Source: FEN-1219 sp963817615 (lineage in GTDB: Bacteria; Pseudomonadota; Gammaproteobacteria; Steroidobacterales; Rariloculaceae). From it: a DNA stretch of 64,000 bases. The position numbers were made by a program, and so were the translations under genes. Position 1 is the first letter of the stretch. Each line of letters begins with the position of its first letter. The DNA is taken from assembly GCA_963817615.1 (NCBI GenBank), contig CAWFPH010000002.1, forward strand, positions 806,001 through 870,000. Direction: 5' to 3'. The notes under the pieces are model-generated. The model was not told the origin of the DNA. It saw only the letters and a list, made by a program, of their open reading frames with translations, and ran no database searches. This document shows, piece after piece, positions 37,395 to 45,785 of this stretch.

Positions 37395-39089
37395 GTGCGA
37401 GCCGACAAGACGATCTCCGAGCGCATCGTTGGCACCCGTGGCCGCGGCATCGACCTGATCCGCAACCCGATGCTGAACAAAGGCACTGCGTTTTCGGCAG
37501 AGGAGCGGCATCGGCTCGACCTCGAAGGGCTGCTGCCTGTGCGGAGCAAGAATCTGGCCCAGCAGGCGGCGCGCATCTACGAGCAACTCAAGGTGCAACC
37601 CGACGATCTGCAGAAGTACGTGCTGCTGAGCGCGCTGCTGAACCGCAACGTGCATCTGTTCTACCGCGTGCTCGAGGAGCATCTCGAGGAGCTCATGCCG
37701 ATCGTCTACACGCCGACCGTCGGCACGGCGGTTCAGCGCTTCAGCCGAGTGTTCCAGGGAGGCGGCGGCGTTTGGATCACGCCCGACATGAAGGGGCGGA
37801 TGCGCGACGTGCTTCGCAACATCGTCGGCCATCGCGAAATCCGCCTTCTCGTCGTGACCGACAACGAATCGATCTTGGGGCTCGGCGACCAAGGAGCGGG
37901 CGGCGTCGCGATCTCGGTCGGCAAGCTCGCGCTGTACACGGCCGCGGCCGGCATCGATCCTGCGCAGGCCATGCCGGTGAGCCTCGACTTCGGCACGGAC
38001 AACGACGAGCTGCTCGCGGACCCTCAATATCTGGGCTGGCCGACCCGACGCCTGCGCGGCCCGGCCTATCGCGAGCTGATCGACGAGTTCGTGGCCGCGG
38101 TCGCGAGCGTGATGCCGAAGGCGCTCGTGCAATGGGAAGACTTTCGCAAGGACAACGCGCTCGCAATCCTCGACCGGTACGTCGACGTCCTGCCGTCGTT
38201 CAACGACGACATTCAAGGGACCGGCGCCGTCGTGATGGCCGGGTTGAACAGCGCGCTGACGATCAAGGGCGAGCCGCTCTCCGCGCAGCGCATCGTCATC
38301 TTCGGCGCCGGCGCGGCCGGGCTCGGCGTCACGCGGCAGATCAAGACACAGCTCTCGGAAGAAGGCGTGACAGGCGCAGGGCAGGCAGCCGTGGTTGCGG
38401 TTCTCGACCGCGGTGGGCTGCTGGTCGATGACGGGCGGCCGATCGACGCCTATAAACGGGAGCTCGCATGGTCCAACGCGCTCGCCGAGGAGCACGGCTT
38501 GGACGGCGGTCCACGACGCCTCTATGAGGTCGTGCGCATGTACCGGCCCACCGTCTTGATCGGAGTCTCGGGGGTCGGCGGTGCATTCGACGAGCGGCTC
38601 GTGCGGGAGATGGCCGCGCACGTCGAGCGGCCCGTCATCTTTCCATCGTCCAATCCGAGCGCGAACAGCGAAGCGAAGCCGGCCGATCTCTACGCTTGGA
38701 CCGATTGCCGCTGCCTGGTTGCTACCGGCAGCCCGTTTCGCGACGTGATCTGCGGAGACCGCTCGTTTCGCGTGGGGCAGGGCAACAACGTGTTCATCTT
38801 TCCGGGTGTTGGACTCGCGGCGCTCGCGGTCGGCGCGCGCAAGGTCACGAACGCGATGACCAACGCCGCCTCCAAAGCGCTCGCTGCGGCGGTGACGGCC
38901 GAAGAGCGAGCGGCGGGACTGCTGTTTCCGTCTGTGGCTCGCCTGCGCGCCGTGTCCTTCGATATCGCAGTTGCGGTCGCGGGCCAGGCCGTTCGCGACG
39001 GCGTCACCGACGCGCGTGCCGAAGATCTCGAGCGACTCGTGCGCGATTCGATGTGGACGCCGGACTACCCGCGCTACGAGCCGATCTGA
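37395..39089 (+). CDS. maeA: NAD-dependent malic enzyme (malate dehydrogenase, oxaloacetate-decarboxylating)
   Basis: Converts malate to pyruvate and CO2 with NAD reduction. Family landmarks are MPIVYTPTVGTA, the NAD/substrate region VVTDNESILGLGDQG, SFNDDIQGTGAV with the metal-binding acidic residues, and the Rossmann motif IVIFGAGAAGLGV. GTG 37395 places the conserved MLNKGTAF at residue 26, as in E. coli SfcA, and gives 564 residues; a GTG at 37335 would add 20. It is convergent with the DUF3106 gene. Confidence 0.95.
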   Translation: MRADKTISERIVGTRGRGIDLIRNPMLNKGTAFSAEERHRLDLEGLLPVRSKNLAQQAARIYEQLKVQPDDLQKYVLLSALLNRNVHLFYRVLEEHLEELMPIVYTPTVGTAVQRFSRVFQGGGGVWITPDMKGRMRDVLRNIVGHREIRLLVVTDNESILGLGDQGAGGVAISVGKLALYTAAAGIDPAQAMPVSLDFGTDNDELLADPQYLGWPTRRLRGPAYRELIDEFVAAVASVMPKALVQWEDFRKDNALAILDRYVDVLPSFNDDIQGTGAVVMAGLNSALTIKGEPLSAQRIVIFGAGAAGLGVTRQIKTQLSEEGVTGAGQAAVVAVLDRGGLLVDDGRPIDAYKRELAWSNALAEEHGLDGGPRRLYEVVRMYRPTVLIGVSGVGGAFDERLVREMAAHVERPVIFPSSNPSANSEAKPADLYAWTDCRCLVATGSPFRDVICGDRSFRVGQGNNVFIFPGVGLAALAVGARKVTNAMTNAASKALAAAVTAEERAAGLLFPSVARLRAVSFDIAVAVAGQAVRDGVTDARAEDLERLVRDSMWTPDYPRYEPI

Positions 39090-39099
39090 TCACAGCTGC

Positions 39100-39564
39100 T
39101 CACGGCCGAGGCGGCCGCAGTCGCCGCTCGCGCAACGACCGCCGCTGCTCCGGCGAAAGATCGCGGAAGCGCTGACGCAGCTCGAGGCGTCGCTCCGGCG
39201 GCATCGATCGATAGCGTTGATAGACGTCGAGCAACCGCTCGCGCTCGGCCGGTGGCAGACGTCGAAACTGCTGGTAGCGCTCGCGGGCCGCGGCGCGCTG
39301 CTCCGGCGTCATGTTCTGCCACATCTTGAAGCGGTCGCGTGCATGGTCACGGTCTTGGCGGTCCATGTCTAGCCAACGCTGCGCGCCGCGCGCGATCTGC
39401 TGCTGTCGCTGGGGGTCGAGGTCTTTCCAGTGATCGTGTTGAGGCGCGAGCAGGCGCTGCTGCGCCGCGCTGAGGTCATCCCATGCAACACCCTGCGCGT
39501 GAACCGCTCCCGCGGCCGCGAGCCACGCCGCACACAAACCGCCGAATCTAGCCGTGCGCGTCAT
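39100..39564 (-). CDS. Exported DUF3106 protein
   Basis: A 154-residue exported protein. After a signal peptide (about 23 residues) it consists of repeated arginine- and glutamine-rich motifs of the MTPEQRAAARERYQQFRRLP type, at least four times, as in DUF3106 proteins, probably a helical bundle. Start overlaps the preceding small gene (ATGA, 39561-39564). Last gene of the sigma-factor operon; likely a periplasmic stress protein under that sigma factor. Confidence 0.85.
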   Translation of the reverse strand: MTRTARFGGLCAAWLAAAGAVHAQGVAWDDLSAAQQRLLAPQHDHWKDLDPQRQQQIARGAQRWLDMDRQDRDHARDRFKMWQNMTPEQRAAARERYQQFRRLPPAERERLLDVYQRYRSMPPERRLELRQRFRDLSPEQRRSLRERRLRPPRP

Positions 39565-39866
39565 TGTCCGTTCCCCTGCTGGGTCGGCGGCGGCGGATCG
39601 GCAATCGGGTCGGCTGCGGCATCGTCGTCATCGGCATCGGCCGGCTCATCGTCATTGCGTGCTCTGTGCACGGCGCGCCGTTCCGCATCCACGGGGTGAT
39701 CCTCGTCCCATTGAGCGATCGCGAGCCACTCGTCGTCGCGGCCCTGCCAGCTGCCGAGGTATTCCAGAAAATCGAGGCCCGGTGAAGGCTCCGCGTCCTG
39801 CGCGGACGCCGCGCGCACGATCCACAGGCCGCCGAGCGCGATCACGGCGGGGCCGAGCTTGCGCAT
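39561..39866 (-). CDS. Small exported acidic protein
   Basis: A 101-residue protein starting at ATG 39866 with a signal peptide (MRKLGPAVIALGGLWIV region) and a conserved-looking GLDFLEYLGSWQGRDDEW segment, then an acidic and proline-rich tail. No named family is assigned. It overlaps the anti-sigma-like gene by one base (TGATG) and DUF3106 by four, so it belongs to the operon. Proteins with FLEYLGSW-like segments occur in the same place in related sigma operons, from memory. Confidence 0.68.
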   Translation of the reverse strand: MRKLGPAVIALGGLWIVRAASAQDAEPSPGLDFLEYLGSWQGRDDEWLAIAQWDEDHPVDAERRAVHRARNDDEPADADDDDAAADPIADPPPPTQQGNGQ

Positions 39867-40264
39867 CAGCCGACGCCATCGTCGCCCGCGGCCGCGGGTT
39901 CCGCGAACTCGGGCTGGTCCTCGAGCCAGGCATAGAATTCGACGTCCTCGTCGAGCATTCCGAGATCCTCCTCGCCGAGCAAGATCTCGAGATCGTCGAG
40001 CGCAGTCGTTTGCAATGCGGGCTCGGGCGCGCGCGCCGGCACGAACGCGAGCCAAGCCGCAAACGCAGCCGTTGCGGCCACGCCCGCCGGCACGAGCGTG
40101 CGGCGCCACTCGAAACGCGGGCGCCCCTTCGCGAGCTCCTGCAAGGCACGATAGCGTGCCTGCGTGAGGCGCGACCGCGTCGCGGCATCGAGCTCCGCCG
40201 CGCTGCGGTCGAACAGCCGCTTCGCCCGCCCTTCGAAGTCGTCCGACACTTTCCGATCGCTCAT
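39866..40264 (-). CDS. DUF3619-like putative anti-sigma protein
   Basis: A 132-residue protein with an N-terminal basic helix (KVSDDFEGRAKRLFDRSAAE), one membrane helix at about residues 60-78 (AGVAATAAFAAWLAFVPA) and an acidic C-terminus containing LGMLDEDVEFYAWLED. This layout fits the single-span proteins that follow ECF sigma genes (DUF3619 type). Start overlaps the sigma stop (ATGA). Anti-sigma function is inferred from position and topology. Confidence 0.72.
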   Translation of the reverse strand: MSDRKVSDDFEGRAKRLFDRSAAELDAATRSRLTQARYRALQELAKGRPRFEWRRTLVPAGVAATAAFAAWLAFVPARAPEPALQTTALDDLEILLGEEDLGMLDEDVEFYAWLEDQPEFAEPAAAGDDGVG

Positions 40265-40872
40265 TGCCAATGCTCCTCGCCGTGCTCGCCGAGCAGCTCG
40301 CGCAGCCGATGCACGGCGCGCGAGTAATGGGTCTTCACGCTGCCTTCGCTGCAGCGCATGGCAACAGCGGTTTGCGCGACGTCGAGCCCCTCGAAGTTGC
40401 GCAGCATGAAGGACTCGCGTTGCCGCGCCGGCAACCGCGACAGCGCAACCTCGAGCGCCTGCATTGCGTCGCCCGCCGCAACGCGAGCAAATGGCGCATC
40501 GCTTTCGGGGGCCGGGGCCATCAGCACGGGATCGTACTCCTCCTCGTTCTCGAGCCCGCCGAAAAACCGCAGCACTCGCGAGCGCACTGAACGCCGCCGT
40601 TGCGCATCGCGGATCCGATTCTGCAGGATCCGGTAGAACAGCGGCCGCCATTCCGTGCTCGGTCGCCCCGCATAGCGGCGCACCAGCCTGATCATCGAGT
40701 CCTGTACGATGTCGAGCGCATCGTCACGGTCGCGAACGCCGAGCAACGCAATTCTGAAGGCACGGGTTTCGATGTCACGCAGAAAGGCCTCGATCTCCGC
40801 TCCGGAATCCAGGGTTTCCTCTCCTTTGACATGCGTCGCGAGCTCGCGAGGAAGGCGCAATGCTAACCCCAT
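40261..40872 (-). CDS. ECF-type RNA polymerase sigma factor
   Basis: A 203-residue sigma-70 family protein of the extracytoplasmic-function type. Region 2 is LGVRDRDDALDIVQDSMIRLVR with RPLFYRILQNRIRD following, and region 4 is LPARQRESFMLRNFEGLDVA and SEGSVKTHYSRAVHRLRELL. A long linker with an acidic stretch lies between. ATG 40872 has GGAG eight bases upstream; the frame is open further upstream. It leads four leftward genes: sigma, anti-sigma-like, small exported protein, DUF3106. The stimulus is unknown. Confidence 0.9.
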   Translation of the reverse strand: MGLALRLPRELATHVKGEETLDSGAEIEAFLRDIETRAFRIALLGVRDRDDALDIVQDSMIRLVRRYAGRPSTEWRPLFYRILQNRIRDAQRRRSVRSRVLRFFGGLENEEEYDPVLMAPAPESDAPFARVAAGDAMQALEVALSRLPARQRESFMLRNFEGLDVAQTAVAMRCSEGSVKTHYSRAVHRLRELLGEHGEEHWQ

Positions 40873-40996
40873 CTCCGCCACTCCGTGGCCGTGCCTGGCC
40901 CGATCATCCCGGGCCGACTTCTTGCCCGAACATAGGGGTGAACGCAGCAGGCGGCGCACGGTTGACACCGTCGCCGCAGAGCGGGGCGATAACTCG

Positions 40997-41027
40997 TTGA
41001 CCGCACGACCGTTTCCGTTCACATAAT
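40997..41027 (+). promoter_or_regulatory. Putative priA promoter
   Basis: TTGACC (40997-41002) and CATAAT (41022-41027), each matching five of six consensus bases, with a long 19-base spacer. A hairpin of GCGGGCC and GGCCCGC (41029-41045) lies at the predicted start of the transcript. Confidence 0.35.
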
Positions 41028-41085
41028 CGCGGGCCCTAGGCCCGCTTCGGAAAGGCCGGGCCGCACGCAACGAACCACCGTCTCC

Positions 41086-43290
41086 ATGGCAACTCCTCGT
41101 CAGCTCGTTCGCGTCGCCGTGCCGGTGCCGCTGGCCGACGCATTCGACTACCTCGCGGGCGATCCGATCCCTGCGATCGGTAGCCGCGTGCGCGTGCCGT
41201 TCGGCCGCAGCGAGCGCATCGGCATCGTGCTCGACCATCCGGTCGAATCGGCGCTGCCTGAGGACAAGCTCAAGACCGTGCGCGAGTCGCTCGATGCCGA
41301 CCCGCTGATTGGCGCAGAGCTCGTGCAAACTCTGCGTTGGGCCGCCGACTATTACCATTTTCCGATCGGCGAGGTGCTGAGCCATGCGCTGCCGCAGCCG
41401 CTGCGGGAAGGCCGAGCGCTCGAAGCCGCCGCGGCGCCGCTCTGGCGACTCACGGCGCTCGGCGCCGCCGCCCCGCTCGACCGGCTGCGCAGCCGCGCCC
41501 GCCGGCAGGCGCAAGCGCTCGAAGCACTTGCGGCCGGCCCGCAGTCTGGCGCAGCGCTCGATTTGCCTCCCGCCGTGCTCAACGGTCTCGCCGCGAAGGG
41601 CATGATCGAAGCCGCGCCTGCGCCCGGCGTCCTACCGCTCACCCACGGCCCGGCCCCGCTGGCGGGTGCTCCGGAGCTCACGGCCGATCAGCGCGCCGTG
41701 CTCGCAACGATCGCAGCCGAGCGCGCCACCGAGCGCGGCTATCGCGCCTATCTGCTGCACGGTGTGACCGGCAGCGGCAAGACGGAAATCTATCTGCAGC
41801 TGATCGCAGCCGAGCTCGCGGCGGACCGGCAAACGCTGCTGCTCGTGCCGGAGATCGGTCTCACACCGCAGCTCGTGGCGCGGCTCGGTGCCCGCTTCGG
41901 GGAGACGCTCGCAGTTCTACACTCGGGCCTCGCAGAGCGTGAGCGCTTCGAGGCTTGGCGGCGCGCGCATCGCGGCGAGGCGCGCCTCGTGGTCGGAACG
42001 CGCTCCGCCGTATTCGCGCCGCTGCCGAGAGCCGGCCTCGTGATCGTCGACGAGGAGCACGACAGCTCTTACAAGCAGCAACGCGGCTTCCGCTACTCGG
42101 CCCGCGACCTCGCGGTCGTTCGAGCTCGTCGCCTCGGGATCCCGGTGCTGCTCGGCTCGGCGACACCGTCGCTCGAAAGCTGGCACAACGCGCTACAGGG
42201 CCGTTATCGCAAGCTCGAGCTGCCGCGACGAATCGGCACGGCCGGCGCGCCGCAGATCCGCATCGTCGATCTGAATCGGCACGCGAGCCGTCACGGGTTG
42301 TCGACCCCGCTGCTCGCCGCACTGGAGCGCCACCTCGCGGCCGGTAATCAGGTCATGCTGTTTCTGAATCGCCGCGGCTACGCCCCCGCGTTGTTCTGCC
42401 CGGACTGCAAAGACGTGGAGCTCTGCAAGCGCTGCGACGCGCGGCTTACGGTGCATGCACGAGCCGGCCGCCTCCGCTGCCATCACTGCGGCGCCGATCG
42501 GCCGCTCGCGTGGCCGTGCCCCCGTTGCGGCGGCCAGAGAATTCCGGTGGGTGCGGGCACGCAGCGCGTAGGCGACGAGCTCGCGACTCTGTATCCGCGC
42601 GCCCGCATCGCACGGCTCGATCGCGACTCGACGAGCCGCAAGGGCGAGCTCGCCGCCGTGCTCGGGGACGTCGAGCGCGGCGATACCGAGATCCTGATCG
42701 GCACGCAAATGCTGACGAAGGGGCACGACTTCCCGCGTGTCACGTTGGTCGGAGTGCTGAACGCCGACCAAGGACTGTTCGGCACGGATCCGCGGAGCCA
42801 CGAGCGGCTCGCGCAGACGATCCTCCAAGTCGCCGGACGAGCGGGCAGAGCGGAGCGGCCCGGCGAGGTCGTGATCCAGACCCACTACGCGGAGCATCCG
42901 CTGCTGAAGTGCCTGCTCGCGCAAAACTATGCGGAGTTCGCGGAGCTCGCGCTCGTCGAGCGCCGCGAGAGTCGCTGGCCGCCTTTCTCGCACCTCGCGG
43001 CGTGGCGCGCAGAGGCCGCGCAACGGCCGGCGGCCTATGCGTTCCTCGACAAGGCACGCCGCATCGCGCTTACGAGCGCAGCCGCTCGAAGCGGGCGAGT
43101 CGAAGTGCTCGGCCCGGCGGCGCAGCCAATGGAGCGACGCGAGGGACGCTACCGCGCGCAGCTCCTGCTGCAAAGCGCCGACCGCGGACCGCTGCACGAG
43201 GTGCTGCAAGCGGTGCTGCCGCAGCTCAGGACCGCGCCGGAGGCGCGCAAGGTACGCTGGAGCCTCGACGTCGACCCGCTCGAGCTCTGA
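41086..43290 (+). CDS. priA: Primosomal protein N' (replication-restart helicase)
   Basis: Reloads the replisome at collapsed forks. Helicase motifs are Walker A HGVTGSGKTE and DEEHDSSYKQQ (DEAH-like). Eight cysteines in CPDCKDVELCKRC and RCHHCG...CPRCGG bind two zinc ions. Motif V/VI regions LIGTQMLTKGHDFP and LQVAGRAGRAERPG are intact. Length of 734 is typical. Confidence 0.97.
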   Translation: MATPRQLVRVAVPVPLADAFDYLAGDPIPAIGSRVRVPFGRSERIGIVLDHPVESALPEDKLKTVRESLDADPLIGAELVQTLRWAADYYHFPIGEVLSHALPQPLREGRALEAAAAPLWRLTALGAAAPLDRLRSRARRQAQALEALAAGPQSGAALDLPPAVLNGLAAKGMIEAAPAPGVLPLTHGPAPLAGAPELTADQRAVLATIAAERATERGYRAYLLHGVTGSGKTEIYLQLIAAELAADRQTLLLVPEIGLTPQLVARLGARFGETLAVLHSGLAERERFEAWRRAHRGEARLVVGTRSAVFAPLPRAGLVIVDEEHDSSYKQQRGFRYSARDLAVVRARRLGIPVLLGSATPSLESWHNALQGRYRKLELPRRIGTAGAPQIRIVDLNRHASRHGLSTPLLAALERHLAAGNQVMLFLNRRGYAPALFCPDCKDVELCKRCDARLTVHARAGRLRCHHCGADRPLAWPCPRCGGQRIPVGAGTQRVGDELATLYPRARIARLDRDSTSRKGELAAVLGDVERGDTEILIGTQMLTKGHDFPRVTLVGVLNADQGLFGTDPRSHERLAQTILQVAGRAGRAERPGEVVIQTHYAEHPLLKCLLAQNYAEFAELALVERRESRWPPFSHLAAWRAEAAQRPAAYAFLDKARRIALTSAAARSGRVEVLGPAAQPMERREGRYRAQLLLQSADRGPLHEVLQAVLPQLRTAPEARKVRWSLDVDPLEL

Positions 43291-43349
43291 GGCGCCGAGC
43301 GCCATCAGGTAGAATTCGCCGCCTCGATCGATGCCGCAATGAATCCGCC

Positions 43350-45107
43350 GTGCGCACGCAACTCGACCGCTTGATCCGTGAAGCGCTGGGGAAGCTCCTG
43401 GCCGCCGAGCAGCTGAGCGCGCACGATCTCGAGCCGCAGCTCGAACGTACCCGCGACGCGCGGCACGGCGACTTTACGAGCAACGTCGCGATGCGACTCG
43501 CGAAGGCCGTCGGCCGCAATCCGCGCGAGCTTGCGCAGGCGCTGCTCGCGCAGGTTCCGCCGAGCGCGTTGGTCGCGAAGGTCGAAGTCGCGGGACCCGG
43601 CTTCATCAACTTCACGCTCGGTCGCGACGCGTATCTCGCCGAAGTCGCGCTCGCCGTCACGCGCGCGGACACTTATGGCCGAGCCCAGCAGCCGAAGAGC
43701 GTCCGCGTGCTCGTCGAGTATTTGTCCGCGAACCCGACGGGTCCTCTGCACGTCGGTCATGGGCGCCATGCGGCGTACGGCGCGACGCTTTCGAACATCA
43801 TGCGCGCGGCCGGCTACACGATCGACGAGGAGTACTACGTCAACGACGCAGGGCGGCAAATGGACATCCTCGCGGCGAGCGTGTGGTTGCGCTACGCCGA
43901 GCTCGCGGGACACACGTTGCCGTTCCCCGGCAATGCTTATCAAGGCGGCTACGTGAGCGACGTTGCGATCGAGCTGCGTCGTGCGCACGGCGACGCGCTG
44001 CTCGGCGCTCCGGCTTTCGTCGCCGCGGCGCTCGCTACTGCGGCCGACGCGGCCGACGCGACGCCCGATCGCGAGCTCGATGCCGCGATCGCCGCGATCA
44101 AGTCGACCCTAGGCGCCGAGCGTTTCGCCACCGTGCATCGCGCCGGCCTCGACAGCGTGCTCGACGACATCAAGAACGACCTCGCCGAGTTCGGCGTCGC
44201 GCCGCAGCGCTGGTACTCCGAGCGCAGCCTTGCGGAAAGGGGCGCAGTCGACCGCGTGCTCGCCGAGCTGCGCGGCCGCGGAATGCTCTACGAAAAGGAC
44301 GGCGCGCTTTGGTTCCGCTCGACCGACTTCGGCGACGACAAGGACCGCGTGGTGGTGCGCGAGAACGGCGCAACCACCTATTTCGCGTCGGATCTCGCAT
44401 ACCACGTCGAGAAGTGCCAGCGCGGCTACGACCATCTGATCAATGTGCTCGGAGCCGACCATCACGGCTACGTGGCGCGTGTCCGCGCGGGGCTCGAAGC
44501 AATGGGCCGCCGGGGCGACATCTTGGAAGTGCAGCTCGTGCAATTCGTCGTGCTGTTCCGGGGCGCCGAGAAGGTGCAGATGTCGACCCGGACCGGCGAG
44601 TACGTGACGCTGCGGGAGCTGCGCAACGAGGTCGGCAACGACGCCGCACGCTTCTTCTACGTGTCGCGCTCGAACGATCAGCATCTCGAGTTCGATCTCG
44701 AGCTCGCGAAGAAGCAATCGAACGACAATCCCGTGTACTACGTGCAATACGCACATGCGCGCGTCGCGAGCATGCTGCGTAAGCTGGCGGAGCAGGGCGG
44801 CCGCGTGCCGGAAGCGGCCGCTACGGATCTCGGCCGGCTCGAGGCTCCAAAGGAGCATGCACTGATGGTTGCACTCAGCCGCTATCCCGAGATCGTGGCG
44901 CTCGCGGCCGAGAACCGTGCACCGCAGCATCTCGTGCATTACTTGCGCGACACGGCCGCCGCCTTCCACTCCTGCTACGACGAGCACAGGATTCTCGTCG
45001 ACGACCCGCCGCTGCGCGATGCACGGGTCGTGCTCGCCGTCGCTGCGCAGCAGGTGCTGAAGAATGCGCTGACTCTGCTCGGCGTGGCTGCACCCGAGAC
45101 GATGTAA
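43350..45107 (+). CDS. argS: Arginyl-tRNA synthetase
   Basis: Class I synthetase that charges tRNA-Arg. HIGH motif appears as HVGH (134-137) in GPLHVGHGRHAAYG, the KMSKS region as KVQMSTRTGEY, and the C-terminal DALR anticodon domain around YVQYAHARVASML. The GTG start at 43350 is supported by protein similarity (MRTQLDRLIREAL); nearby ATG codons are out of frame. The open frame continues upstream inside priA as a shadow. 585 residues. Followed by the SPOR gene, a common argS-ftsN order. Confidence 0.96.
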   Translation: MRTQLDRLIREALGKLLAAEQLSAHDLEPQLERTRDARHGDFTSNVAMRLAKAVGRNPRELAQALLAQVPPSALVAKVEVAGPGFINFTLGRDAYLAEVALAVTRADTYGRAQQPKSVRVLVEYLSANPTGPLHVGHGRHAAYGATLSNIMRAAGYTIDEEYYVNDAGRQMDILAASVWLRYAELAGHTLPFPGNAYQGGYVSDVAIELRRAHGDALLGAPAFVAAALATAADAADATPDRELDAAIAAIKSTLGAERFATVHRAGLDSVLDDIKNDLAEFGVAPQRWYSERSLAERGAVDRVLAELRGRGMLYEKDGALWFRSTDFGDDKDRVVVRENGATTYFASDLAYHVEKCQRGYDHLINVLGADHHGYVARVRAGLEAMGRRGDILEVQLVQFVVLFRGAEKVQMSTRTGEYVTLRELRNEVGNDAARFFYVSRSNDQHLEFDLELAKKQSNDNPVYYVQYAHARVASMLRKLAEQGGRVPEAAATDLGRLEAPKEHALMVALSRYPEIVALAAENRAPQHLVHYLRDTAAAFHSCYDEHRILVDDPPLRDARVVLAVAAQQVLKNALTLLGVAAPETM

Positions 45108-45137
45108 GAGGCAGGAAGAGTTACCGACGACCGTCCA

Positions 45138-45770
45138 ATGGCACGCCGCGCACGCAATCGCAGACAGAAACCGCCAGCGCCGGGTTGGGTGTGGATGCTA
45201 TTCGGCCTGTCGCTCGGACTCGTGGTCGCCGCCGGCATCTACTTTCACGGCGGCCGCGCGGCCGCGCCGCAAGCGGCGGTCGGGCGCAGCGCACCACCGC
45301 CTTCGACTTCCTCGCCCGGCGCGTCACCGCCCGGCGCGTCACCGCCCGGCGCAGCGACGGCAGCCACGCGCACGGCCCGCGGCGCACGCCCTGCATCCGC
45401 CACCGGCCCGAAGCCCACGAGCGGCGACTCGCGGTTCGACTTCTACGACATCTTGCCGCAGTACGAAGTCGTGGTTCCCGAGGTCGAGACGCCGGCCGAG
45501 CCGGCCGGTCGGGCGCGAGCGCGCGTGACGGAGCCCGGCAGCTACGTGTTACAGGCCGGGTCGTTCACGGCGCTGACCGACGCCGACCGGCTCAAGGCCA
45601 ACATCGCGCTGCTCGGAATCGAATCGCGGATCCAGCGCGTGACGATCGACGACGACGTGTTTCATCGCGTGCGAATCGGTCCGATCAGCGACCTCGATCG
45701 TTTGAACCGCATCCGAGCTCAGCTGCACGATGCCCACATCGAGACGGTCCTGATGAAGGCCGCGGAGTAG
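45138..45770 (+). CDS. FtsN-like SPOR-domain protein
   Basis: A 210-residue bitopic protein: basic cytoplasmic N-terminus, one helix (MLFGLSLGLVVAAGIYF, about residues 20-36), a proline/alanine linker with PGASP repeats, and a C-terminal SPOR domain (about 136-210, SYVLQAGSFTALTDADRLKA) that binds septal denuded peptidoglycan. Position after argS and topology support an FtsN-type division role. The stop lies in a GGCCGC/GCGGCC hairpin; convergent with ntrX. Confidence 0.87.
   Translation: MARRARNRRQKPPAPGWVWMLFGLSLGLVVAAGIYFHGGRAAAPQAAVGRSAPPPSTSSPGASPPGASPPGAATAATRTARGARPASATGPKPTSGDSRFDFYDILPQYEVVVPEVETPAEPAGRARARVTEPGSYVLQAGSFTALTDADRLKANIALLGIESRIQRVTIDDDVFHRVRIGPISDLDRLNRIRAQLHDAHIETVLMKAAE
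45315..45352 (+). repeat. 15-bp tandem repeat in the SPOR protein linker
   Basis: Two exact copies of CCCGGCGCGTCACCG (45315-45329 and 45330-45344) and an eight-base partial third copy. They encode PGASP repeats in the periplasmic linker. In-frame slippage would change linker length by five residues. Confidence 0.85.
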
Positions 45771-45785
45771 CGGCCACTGCGGCGC

